Below, piece after piece: positions 48,959-56,210 of a stretch of DNA of 64,000 nt (within the stretch, counting starts at the first letter, position 1; every line of letters begins with the position of its first letter). A model generated the notes under the pieces. That model did not search any database and had not been told where the DNA came from. It saw only the letters and a list, made by a program, of their open reading frames with translations. Both the position numbers and the translations under genes were made by a program. Origin of the DNA: Citrobacter amalonaticus (lineage in GTDB: Bacteria > Pseudomonadota > Gammaproteobacteria > Enterobacterales > Enterobacteriaceae); the NCBI RefSeq assembly GCF_018252635.1, contig NZ_JAGTXM010000004.1:434001-498000 (forward strand). The letters are read 5' to 3'.

Positions 48959-49437
48959 CGCCTGAACAGGTTCGTCAGTTTCTCTACTACGAAGCGCGAT
49001 TGCTGGACGATCGCCAGTGGGATGCGTGGCTCAACTGCTATAGCCCAAAGGTGGTCTTCTGGATGCCCGCCTGGGGCGATGATGACAAAACTACCCGCGA
49101 TCCGCAGCGGGAGATATCACTGATCTATTACCCAAACCGGGACGGGCTGGAAGATCGGGTGTACCGCATCAAAACCGAACGTTCCGGCGCTAGCACGCCG
49201 GAACCGCGCACCACGCATATGATCAGTAACATCGAACTGTTGGGTGAGAAAGAAGGCGGTATTGAGGTGCGCTATAACTGGGTCACTTACAGCCATCGTT
49301 ATCAGCACACCGATACCTACTTCGGCACCACGCACTGCACGCTGGTCGAACAGGACGGCCAGCCGCTCATCACGCGGAAAACGGTGCGACTCAATAACGA
49401 CTATATCCGTCAGGTGATTGACGTTTACCATATTTAA
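48952..49437 (+). CDS. benB: BenB, benzoate 1,2-dioxygenase small subunit
   Basis: 161-residue beta subunit of the Rieske dioxygenase (NTF2-like fold). Motifs include VRQFLYYEARLLDDRQWDAWLNCYSP, ISLIYYPNRDGLEDRVYRI and TTHCTLVEQDGQPLITRKTV. It is structural, supporting the alpha3beta3 oligomer. It overlaps the end of benA by 7 nt, which implies coupled translation and equal amounts. Confidence 0.95.
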   Translation: MLTPEQVRQFLYYEARLLDDRQWDAWLNCYSPKVVFWMPAWGDDDKTTRDPQREISLIYYPNRDGLEDRVYRIKTERSGASTPEPRTTHMISNIELLGEKEGGIEVRYNWVTYSHRYQHTDTYFGTTHCTLVEQDGQPLITRKTVRLNNDYIRQVIDVYHI

Positions 49438-49446
49438 GAGGTGCTT

Positions 49447-50463
49447 ATGAGTTTTACGATTGCCCTCAATTTTGAGGACGGCATCACTCGCTTTATCCAG
49501 TGTAATGCAGGCGAGAAGGTACTGGATGCCGCTTACCGGCAGAAGGTAAACCTGCCGATGGATTGCTCTGACGGCGTCTGCGGCACCTGTAAATGCCACT
49601 GTACCAGCGGTGATTACGCGCTGGGTGAGGACTTTCTGGAAGAGGCGCTGAGCGATGATGACGCCAAAGCACGACAGGTGCTGACCTGCCAGATGATCCC
49701 CTCCAGCGACTGCGTGATTGACGTACCGGTTGCCGCTGCGCAGTGTAAAACCAGCATCACAACAACCCAAGCCACCGTGCAGGCGATCAATGCGCTCTCC
49801 GACACGGCGATTGAACTGGTCGTGCGCCAGGATACCGCGCTCCATTTTCTGTCCGGGCAGTACATCAACATTCAGGTACCCGGGACGATGCAGCAGCGCG
49901 CCTACTCATTCAGTTCGCTACCGGGCAGTGACGAAGGGCGATTTCTGATCCGCAATGTGCCCGGGGGGGTGATGAGTCAATGGTTGACCCAGCGCGGACA
50001 AGTCGGCGACACCGTCACGCTGAGCGGGCCGATGGGCAGTTTTTATCTGCGCCACGGTGAACGCCCGGTGCTGATGCTAGCTGGCGGTACCGGGCTGGCT
50101 CCGATGCTTTCCATGCTGGAAACGCTCACCGCGCAGCAGAGCTCGCGGCAGGTCACACTGCTGTATGGCGTGACCTACGACGTCGACCTGGTCAAAACCG
50201 ACGCGCTGAACGCTTTTGAACACAAACTGGCTGACTTCCGCTGGCTACCGATAGTCGCTGACGCGCAAAGCGGTTGCCCACAGCGCGGGTTTGTCACCGA
50301 TCATCTCAGTGAGGCGATGCTCAATCAGGGCGATGTGGATATTTATCTTTGTGGTCCGCCGCCGATGGTCAATGCCATCACCACGGCGTTACGCGAGCGG
50401 AGCATCACGCCAGCCGGATTCTGGTACGAAAAATTTATCGCCAGCCAGAGTGCGGCGGCATAA
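49447..50463 (+). CDS. benC: BenC, benzoate dioxygenase reductase
   Basis: 338-residue reductase that passes electrons from NADH through FAD and a [2Fe-2S] cluster to BenA. The N-terminal plant-type ferredoxin domain has CSDGVCGTCKC (about residues 39-49) and a fourth Cys in VLTCQM. The FAD motif is RAYSFSSLP and the NAD site begins LMLAGGTGLAPM, with CGPPPMVNA near the end. ATG 49447 follows GAGGTG; the ATG at 49441 is closer to that site and less likely. It is 9 bp after benB. Confidence 0.94.
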   Translation: MSFTIALNFEDGITRFIQCNAGEKVLDAAYRQKVNLPMDCSDGVCGTCKCHCTSGDYALGEDFLEEALSDDDAKARQVLTCQMIPSSDCVIDVPVAAAQCKTSITTTQATVQAINALSDTAIELVVRQDTALHFLSGQYINIQVPGTMQQRAYSFSSLPGSDEGRFLIRNVPGGVMSQWLTQRGQVGDTVTLSGPMGSFYLRHGERPVLMLAGGTGLAPMLSMLETLTAQQSSRQVTLLYGVTYDVDLVKTDALNAFEHKLADFRWLPIVADAQSGCPQRGFVTDHLSEAMLNQGDVDIYLCGPPPMVNAITTALRERSITPAGFWYEKFIASQSAAA

Positions 50464-50472
50464 GGAGTCTCA

Positions 50473-51246
50473 ATGCGATTTAACGATAAAGTCGTGGCCA
50501 TTACCGGTGCGGCGCAGGGGATTGGTCGCCAGACCGCCATACAGGCCGCGCATGAAGGGGCGCGACTGTTACTCATCGATCGTTCCCGTCACGTCCATGA
50601 ACTGGCGGCCATACTGGCGTCAGAAGGGTGTCAGGTGCTGGCGCTGGAAGCGGATCTGGAACAGTGGGAGAGCACCGAACAGGTTTTTGCCACAGGCGTC
50701 GCGCATTTTGGTCAGCTGGACGTGCTGGTCAATAACGTCGGTGGGACTATCTGGGCCCGCCCGTTTGCTGAATACCAGCCTGGTCAGATTGAGAAAGAGA
50801 TCCGCCGTTCGCTGTTTCCAACGCTGTGGGGCTGCCGCGCGGCACTCCCGTGGATGCTGAAACAGGGACACGGCAGTATTGTGAATATCTCTTCCGTCGC
50901 CACGGCCGGGGTAAACCGCGTACCATATTCAGCAGCGAAGGGGGGGGGAAACGCGTTAACGCGGTCGATTGCGATGGAATACAGCGGCAGCGGTATTCGC
51001 ATCAATGCGGTGGCGCCAGGCGGGACCGACGCCCCGGCGCGTCTCGTCCCACGTAATGACGAAATCCCTTCCGCCCAGGAGCAGGCGTGGTATCAGCAGG
51101 TGATTGATCAGACGATCGACAGCAGTCTGATGCATCGCTATGGAACGCTGGCAGAGCAGGCGAATGCGATCCTGTTCCTCGCCAGCGATGACGCCAGCTA
51201 TATTACCGGTATCACCTTACCGGTCGCCGGAGGCGATCTCGGCTGA
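50473..51246 (+). CDS. benD: BenD, cis-1,2-dihydroxybenzoate dehydrogenase
   Basis: 257-residue short-chain dehydrogenase that oxidises the benzoate cis-diol, with loss of CO2, to catechol using NAD+. The cofactor motif is ITGAAQGIGRQ (residues about 11-21), followed by NNVGG. The catalytic Ser, Tyr and Lys lie in IVNISSVATAGVNRVPYSAAKGG. TAAGGAG precedes the ATG. It is the last gene of the operon and is followed by a terminator at 51258-51292. Confidence 0.94.
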   Translation: MRFNDKVVAITGAAQGIGRQTAIQAAHEGARLLLIDRSRHVHELAAILASEGCQVLALEADLEQWESTEQVFATGVAHFGQLDVLVNNVGGTIWARPFAEYQPGQIEKEIRRSLFPTLWGCRAALPWMLKQGHGSIVNISSVATAGVNRVPYSAAKGGGNALTRSIAMEYSGSGIRINAVAPGGTDAPARLVPRNDEIPSAQEQAWYQQVIDQTIDSSLMHRYGTLAEQANAILFLASDDASYITGITLPVAGGDLG

Positions 51247-51257
51247 TGTTGTTCGTT

Positions 51258-51292
51258 CAGTAGGCCGACCGCCGCGTTCGGCTTACTGTTTT
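51258..51292 (+). terminator. terminator of the catBCA-benABCD operon
   Basis: CAGTAGGCCGA (51258-51268) pairs with TCGGCTTACTG (51278-51288) with one mismatch, followed by TTTT. It marks the end of the catabolic operon before the smvA promoter. Confidence 0.75.
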
Positions 51293-51382
51293 ATCCTGGG
51301 GTTCCATCCTTCTCACTGACGTCAAATCATTCCCGAATTCAATACCGCTCATTGTCTGATAATCACGTCGCTGAACAAAAAG

Positions 51383-51434
51383 TTGGACATGCGTTCAATT
51401 TTCCGTAGGATCAGCAAAGCTGGACGTGTGTCCA
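51383..51434 (+). promoter_or_regulatory. smvA promoter with two candidate SmvR operators
   Basis: A -35-like TTGGAC (51383-51388) and a -10-like TAGGAT (51406-51411) are exactly 17 bp apart. Operator 1, TGGACATGCGTTCA (51384-51397), overlaps the -35. Operator 2, TGGACGTGTGTCCA (51421-51434), lies just after the -10 and has perfect 5-bp arms. The same pattern occurs at the smvR promoter (44017-44030). Confidence 0.75.
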
Positions 51435-51456
51435 GTTTGTTTTTGTCGGGAGTTTT

Positions 51457-52944
51457 ATGTTTCGTCAGTGGTTAACGTTAGTGATTATTGTGCTGGTCTA
51501 CATTCCTGTTGCGATTGATGCAACGGTGCTGCACGTTGCCGCACCCACGCTGAGTATGACGCTGGGTGCCAGTGGCAACGAACTGTTGTGGATCATTGAT
51601 ATTTACTCGCTGGTGATGGCAGGGATGGTTCTGCCGATGGGGGCGCTTGGCGATCGCATCGGTTTTAAACGCCTGCTGATTCTCGGCGGGGCGCTGTTCG
51701 GTCTCGCGTCACTGGCTGCGGCCTTTGCCCACACCGCCAGTTGGCTGATCGCCACTCGGGCCATTCTGGCAATTGGCGCAGCGATGATCGTGCCGGCGAC
51801 GCTGGCCGGGATCCGCGCCACGTTCTCGCAAGCACGCCACCGCAACATGGCGCTTGGCGTCTGGGCGGCAGTGGGATCGGGCGGGGCGGCATTCGGCCCG
51901 CTGGTAGGGGGGATACTGCTTGAGCATTTCTACTGGGGCTCCGTGTTTTTAATTAATGTGCCGATTGTTCTGGTCGTGGTAGCGCTGACTGCGCGCTATG
52001 TTCCGCGTCAGGCCGGACGTCGCGATCAGTCGCTGAATCTGGGACATGCCATTATGCTGATTGTCGCGATTTTGCTTTTGGTTTACAGCGCGAAAACGGC
52101 GCTGAAAGGGCACATGGCCACCGGCGTTATCGCGCTGGCGCTGGTGAGTGGCGCACTGCTGCTGGCGCAGTTTGTCCGCATTCAACTGGCGGCGAGTCGT
52201 CCCATGATTGATATGCGCCTGTTCACCCATCGCATTATCTTAAGTGGCGTGGCGATGGCGATGACGGCAATGATTACGTTGGTCGGTTTCGAGCTGTTAA
52301 TGGCGCAGGAATTGCAGTTTGTTCATGGCTTAACGCCGTACCAGGCAGGATTGTTTATGCTGCCGGTGATGTTGGCCAGTGGTTTCAGCGGCCCGATTGC
52401 CGGGATGCTGGTATCCCGACTGGGGCTGCGGAAAGTGGCAACCGGCGGAATGGCATTAAGCGCTCTGAGTTTTTATGGACTCGCAGCAACAGACTTCAGC
52501 ACCCAACAAATCCAGGCCTGGGTATTAATGGCGCTGCTGGGATTCAGTGCCGCCAGCGCGCTGCTGGCCTCTACGGCGGCGATCATGGCGGCGGCACCCG
52601 CCGAGAAAGCGGCAGCGGCCGGGGCGATCGAAACGATGGCCTATGAGCTGGGAGCGGGGCTGGGGATTGCTATCTTTGGTCTGTTGCTCAGCCGCAGTTT
52701 CTCTGCATCAATTGTGCTTCCTGACGGTCTGAACGCCGGAGAAATAGAACGCGCCTCGTCCTCAATGGGTGAAGCGGTACAACTGGCGCAGACGCTTCCT
52801 TCGGCATTGGCGGATCCCGTTCTGCTGGCCGCGAAGCAGGCTTTTACCTGGTCGCATAGCGTGGCATTAAGCAGTGCCGGAAGCATGTTGATCCTGCTGG
52901 CAGTCGGTATGTGGTTCAGTCTGGCGAAGGCCGCGCGTGAATAA
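51457..52944 (+). CDS. smvA: SmvA, MFS efflux pump for cationic biocides and methyl viologen
   Basis: 495 residues with 14 predicted helices (DHA2 drug:H+ antiporter family), very close to my memory of Salmonella SmvA. That pump exports methyl viologen, acriflavine, chlorhexidine and other quaternary cations. Motifs are DIYSLVMAGMVLPMGALGDRIGFKRLL (loop 2-3), WAAVGSGGAAFGPLVGGILLEHFYWGSVFLINVP (motif C region) and the membrane acidic residue near helix 1 (PVAIDATVLHVAAPTL). GGGAG lies 5 nt before the ATG. It has its own promoter with two candidate SmvR sites. The putative repressor gene is 7.5 kb away, across the ben/cat genes. The stop faces the GFA gene stop with a 1-bp gap. Confidence 0.93.
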   Translation: MFRQWLTLVIIVLVYIPVAIDATVLHVAAPTLSMTLGASGNELLWIIDIYSLVMAGMVLPMGALGDRIGFKRLLILGGALFGLASLAAAFAHTASWLIATRAILAIGAAMIVPATLAGIRATFSQARHRNMALGVWAAVGSGGAAFGPLVGGILLEHFYWGSVFLINVPIVLVVVALTARYVPRQAGRRDQSLNLGHAIMLIVAILLLVYSAKTALKGHMATGVIALALVSGALLLAQFVRIQLAASRPMIDMRLFTHRIILSGVAMAMTAMITLVGFELLMAQELQFVHGLTPYQAGLFMLPVMLASGFSGPIAGMLVSRLGLRKVATGGMALSALSFYGLAATDFSTQQIQAWVLMALLGFSAASALLASTAAIMAAAPAEKAAAAGAIETMAYELGAGLGIAIFGLLLSRSFSASIVLPDGLNAGEIERASSSMGEAVQLAQTLPSALADPVLLAAKQAFTWSHSVALSSAGSMLILLAVGMWFSLAKAARE

Positions 52945-52945
52945 C

Positions 52946-53386
52946 TCAGTGGGTGAACTGGCAGCGGTTATCCAGCTCTTCAACTTCCTTGCCGCTCAGA
53001 CGGGCGTATTGGCCTGTGAGTCGCCAGAACGCGGGTTGCGTCTCGGTATAAATCTCAGCAGCAAGGATCAGACGACGGCGATCGACTTCGTTAAATTCGA
53101 GCAGTGTCCAGGGAATGAAATAGCGCTCGGTGTCGGTTAACTTGATCCACAGTGGGCAACCACAGCCGGAACAAAAAACCCGTTCGCCGCGTGGCGATGA
53201 TGCAAAATGAGCCGGGTTGGGTGCATCGGGATCCATCATCGGTTGCCCGCAGGCTTCCAGATACATGGCGATACCACCAGACCACTTCTGGCAAATCGTA
53301 CAGTGACAGGCATACACATCAAGGGATTCGACATCGACAGTAAAATGGCTCTGCCCGCAGAGGCAACGTCCTGTGTAGGTTTGCAC
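52946..53386 (-). CDS. GFA-family (zinc-binding CENP-V/GFA) protein
   Basis: 146 residues. Cys groups that bind zinc in this family are visible: RCLCGQSHF (residues about 7-15), ACHCTICQKWSGG (about 26-38) and FCSGCGCPLWIK (about 71-82). The group includes Gfa, proposed to act on glutathione-formaldehyde adducts, but most members have no proven activity. It converges on smvA with no terminator between. It precedes an ompD-type porin gene on the same strand with a bidirectional terminator between them. Confidence 0.82.
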   Translation of the reverse strand: MQTYTGRCLCGQSHFTVDVESLDVYACHCTICQKWSGGIAMYLEACGQPMMDPDAPNPAHFASSPRGERVFCSGCGCPLWIKLTDTERYFIPWTLLEFNEVDRRRLILAAEIYTETQPAFWRLTGQYARLSGKEVEELDNRCQFTH

Positions 53387-53419
53387 GGCATGCTCCTTAT
53401 GACCGGTTCAACGTCGGGG

Positions 53420-53450
53420 AAAAAAAACCAGCCCATCGTGGGCTGGCTTT
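53420..53450. terminator. bidirectional terminator after the porin gene
   Basis: CCAGCCCA (53428-53435) pairs with TGGGCTGG (53439-53446). The minus strand ends in a run of T residues after the stem, so it ends the porin mRNA. Confidence 0.9.
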
Positions 53451-53471
53451 TGTACAGCGCAATTCTAAAAA

Positions 53472-54548
53472 TTAGAACTGATAGGTCAGACCAACGGCAA
53501 CGATGTCGTCAGTGCCTACACCAGCAGCGCGAGTAAAGTTGCTTTCGTCGATCAGGTTGATTTTGTAATCAACATAGGTAGACATGTTTTTGTTGAAGTA
53601 GTAGGTTGCGCCAACATCAACGTATTCAACCAGATCCTGATCGCCCCATGCACCCAGGTCTTTACCTTTGGATTTCAGGTAAGCCAGGGACGGACGCAGA
53701 CCGAAGTCGAACTGGTACTGAGCAACAACTTCAAAGTTCTGAGTTTTGTTCGCGATATGATCATCGCCAAACGGCGTCATGTTGCGAGTTTCAGAGTAGG
53801 TAGTTGCCAGGTAGATGTTGTTCGCATCATATTTCAGGCCTGCAGCCCACACTTCAGCGTTGTCGCCGGAAGCGTTCAGGCTGTTGTTACCGTAGGCAAC
53901 CTGGTCATCAGTACGGTCAGATTTCGCATAAGCGGCGCTTGCTGCAAAACCTTCGTACTCATAGCTGGTGGACAGACCGAAGCCGTCACCGTTCGCTTTA
54001 ACTTCGTCGCCACGGTCGTTTTTACCCTGATACTGCAGCGCGAAGTTCCAGCCTTCAACCAGACCGAAGAAGTCAGTGTTACGGTAGGTTGCAACGCCAG
54101 TGGTACGTGCGGTCATGAAGTTATCAGTCTGGGTCCAGGTGTCACCACCGAACTCAGGCAGAACGTCGGTCCATGCGCCAACGTCATATGCCACACCGTA
54201 GTTACGGCCGTAGTCGAAAGAACCGAACTCAGCAAATTTCAGACCAGCAAATGCCAGACGAGTTTTGTTGCCTTTGTTGCCATTGGCTTCGTCGTTGTTG
54301 CCTTTGAATTCATATTCCCACTGGCCGAAACCGGTCAGTTGATCGTTGATCTGCGTTTCGCCTTTGAAACCCAGACGTGCATAAGTTTTGTCGCCATCAT
54401 CGCCGTCATTGTCGGAGAAGTAGTGCAGAGCGGTAACTTTACCGTACAGATCCAGTTTGTTGCCGTCTTTGTTGTACACTTCTGCCGCATTCACGACGCC
54501 TGCTGCCAACAGGCTAGTCACTGCCACTGCAACTAATTTAAGTTTCAT
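53472..54548 (-). CDS. ompD: OmpD/NmpC-type general porin
   Basis: 358 residues. A signal peptide ([21 protein letters not shown]) is followed by mature [17 protein letters not shown], a 16-strand trimeric porin with loop 3 PEFGGDTW and the terminal Phe (VGLTYQF). General porins of this type allow small hydrophilic solutes through the outer membrane. It lies beside yddG, where Salmonella has ompD and E. coli has a porin fragment (yddL). The symbol rests on that position; OmpC/OmpF/OmpN relatives look similar. AAGGA precedes ATG 54548; the upstream ATG at 54557 is disfavoured. Confidence 0.82.
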   Translation of the reverse strand: MKLKLVAVAVTSLLAAGVVNAAEVYNKDGNKLDLYGKVTALHYFSDNDGDDGDKTYARLGFKGETQINDQLTGFGQWEYEFKGNNDEANGNKGNKTRLAFAGLKFAEFGSFDYGRNYGVAYDVGAWTDVLPEFGGDTWTQTDNFMTARTTGVATYRNTDFFGLVEGWNFALQYQGKNDRGDEVKANGDGFGLSTSYEYEGFAASAAYAKSDRTDDQVAYGNNSLNASGDNAEVWAAGLKYDANNIYLATTYSETRNMTPFGDDHIANKTQNFEVVAQYQFDFGLRPSLAYLKSKGKDLGAWGDQDLVEYVDVGATYYFNKNMSTYVDYKINLIDESNFTRAAGVGTDDIVAVGLTYQF

Positions 54549-55093
54549 TGTTAACAATCCTTATAATTTTCTTGGTGTGATTCCTGAACCATTGTCGATC
54601 GAATGTGTTTCTCAATGGCAAACTATTTTTAAAGTACGCAGCAGTACTAATTCAATAATAAGTTTCATGTAATTGCAGATTATTTCTATTTGTGTGATCC
54701 AGATCGCCTTAAGTTAAATCTGAGCCGGAGAAATTCTTAGAAATAACCTTGTGCGCAATATTTTCGCAGGGGATTATATACCGCCAATTGGTTATTATAT
54801 GAGTTAGTTGTCAATGTGTACTATATACAGATTAATAATTGTTAAGTAATGTAAATCTCTAATTTATTAGCGACTTGTTATCATATATTTAACATAAGTT
54901 TAAAGAATGATTTTTAAATTTTCATGAAATAAATAAACCCGATTCCAGCGTTTAATAAAGGTATGGTTGAGTCGTCAAAAAAATCAAATAAGAATTTTCC
55001 AACAAAAGATAAATATCTTAAGAATGGGCAAGTGACGATTTATCACATGAAGGCGAAGCCCGGGCCAGAAAAGCGTACCAACCCGGGAGAGCG
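54549..55093. other. 545-bp AT-rich region upstream of the porin gene
   Basis: Long, AT-rich and without a gene that I can support. It must hold the porin promoter and untranslated leader, and near its right end a possible yddG terminator (two CCCGGG copies at 55059-55064 and 55082-55087). A minus-strand TTGACA (54809-54814) is -35-like, but I see no convincing -10 at 16-18 bp. Confidence 0.55.
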
Positions 55094-55975
55094 TTACGCG
55101 CGACGAGTGGCCCACCAGCAGAGCAGCGAGCCGACGCAGACCATGATGGCACCCTGCCAGAAAGAGAGCGACAGCGGGGCGCTCAGCAGCACGGCTGCCA
55201 GCGCTGACGACAGCACCGGCGTGAAATACGATCCCACCGCCATGATGGTGACATTCCCGTGTAAAATCCCCACGTTCCAGGCCGCATAGGCAAAACCCAA
55301 CGTCAGAGCGGCAGAGACAAGTTTTATTATGACCGGTGTGCTGAACATCATTTCAGGCTGTGGCGTCAAAAAATAGTGAACCCATAAACTGAGTGCTGTG
55401 AGTAAAACGAAAACCGTAATGCCGTTAAACCCTCGCGCATATTTATTGGTCACGGTACAGTATGTTGCCCAGATAAAGGCGCCGAGGAAAGCGAGAAAAT
55501 AGCTCAGTGGACTGCTGGTGATATTGCTGATAATTTCACCGGCATTCAGACCGTTTTCACCACCCAATACCCAGCAAATACCGGTTATCGCGAGCAGTAA
55601 TCCGGGGACGATTATCCAGGTGGTTTTTTGACCATTAAACAGAATTGCGAATAAAATAGTCAGACTTGGCCATAAATAATTGACCATACCGACTTCAATC
55701 GCCTGATGACGCGTAGCGGCATAACCCAACGACAACGCCAGACATATTTCATAACTGACAAACAGCACGCTACCGGCGATCAAATAACCAACAGGGAAAC
55801 GACGGATATTGGGAAATCCCACGGTAAATATCAGCAGCAGTCCACTTAATGAATAGATTGCTGCCGCACCGCCGACGGGCCCAAGACCTTCACTAACGCC
55901 ACGAATCAGGCCCACCATTGTACTCCACAACACAATGGCAATAAGTCCTATCAGCGTTGCCTTTTGTTTCGTCAT
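55094..55975 (-). CDS. yddG: YddG, aromatic amino-acid exporter
   Basis: 293 residues, the E. coli length, DMT superfamily with ten helices. It is nearly identical to remembered E. coli YddG, which exports aromatic amino acids and related compounds such as methyl viologen. Visible stretches are IGLIAIVLWSTMVGLIRGVSEGLGPVGGAA, SYEICLALSLGYAATRHQAIEVGMVNYLWPSLTI (with the conserved substrate-site residues) and the C-terminal WQGAIMVCVGSLLCWWATRR. It is divergent from fdnG. Confidence 0.94.
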   Translation of the reverse strand: MTKQKATLIGLIAIVLWSTMVGLIRGVSEGLGPVGGAAAIYSLSGLLLIFTVGFPNIRRFPVGYLIAGSVLFVSYEICLALSLGYAATRHQAIEVGMVNYLWPSLTILFAILFNGQKTTWIIVPGLLLAITGICWVLGGENGLNAGEIISNITSSPLSYFLAFLGAFIWATYCTVTNKYARGFNGITVFVLLTALSLWVHYFLTPQPEMMFSTPVIIKLVSAALTLGFAYAAWNVGILHGNVTIMAVGSYFTPVLSSALAAVLLSAPLSLSFWQGAIMVCVGSLLCWWATRRA

Positions 55976-56067
55976 TCTGTTTGCCGCTTCCCATGCCTTA
56001 TCTAAAAAGAAGCTGGAATATATAGCACTTTTTTAGCGAAATTACCCAGACGAAAATTGAACGGAAT

Positions 56068-56083
56068 TACTCCCTTGGTGGTA
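56068..56083 (+). promoter_or_regulatory. NarL-type 7-2-7 site upstream of fdnG
   Basis: TACTCCC and GGTGGTA around TT fit the inverted heptamer pattern bound by NarL-P and NarP. Its centre (56075.5) is 62 bp before the centre of the FNR box, the same separation as in E. coli fdnG (about -105 and -42.5). Confidence 0.75.
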
Positions 56084-56130
56084 TATAAAACCGACAATTG
56101 GGACTATTTAGTAGCGGAACCGTTTCGTTA

Positions 56131-56144
56131 TTGATTTGACTCAA
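56131..56144 (+). promoter_or_regulatory. FNR box upstream of fdnG
   Basis: TTGATTTGACTCAA matches TTGAT-N4-ATCAA at 9 of 10 fixed positions, 67 bp before the fdnG ATG. It predicts a start of transcription near 56179. Confidence 0.8.
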
Positions 56145-56210
56145 AAAAAATATGGGTATTGCTGATAGTTTCCTCGGCGACACGACAACTCTGGAAAAAG
56201 AGGGAAAGCA

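Noticed and set aside
54963-55289. 108-residue plus-strand reading frame
   Set aside because: Its second half is antisense to the yddG 3' end, it has no recognisable motif and the first part is AT-rich low-complexity sequence.
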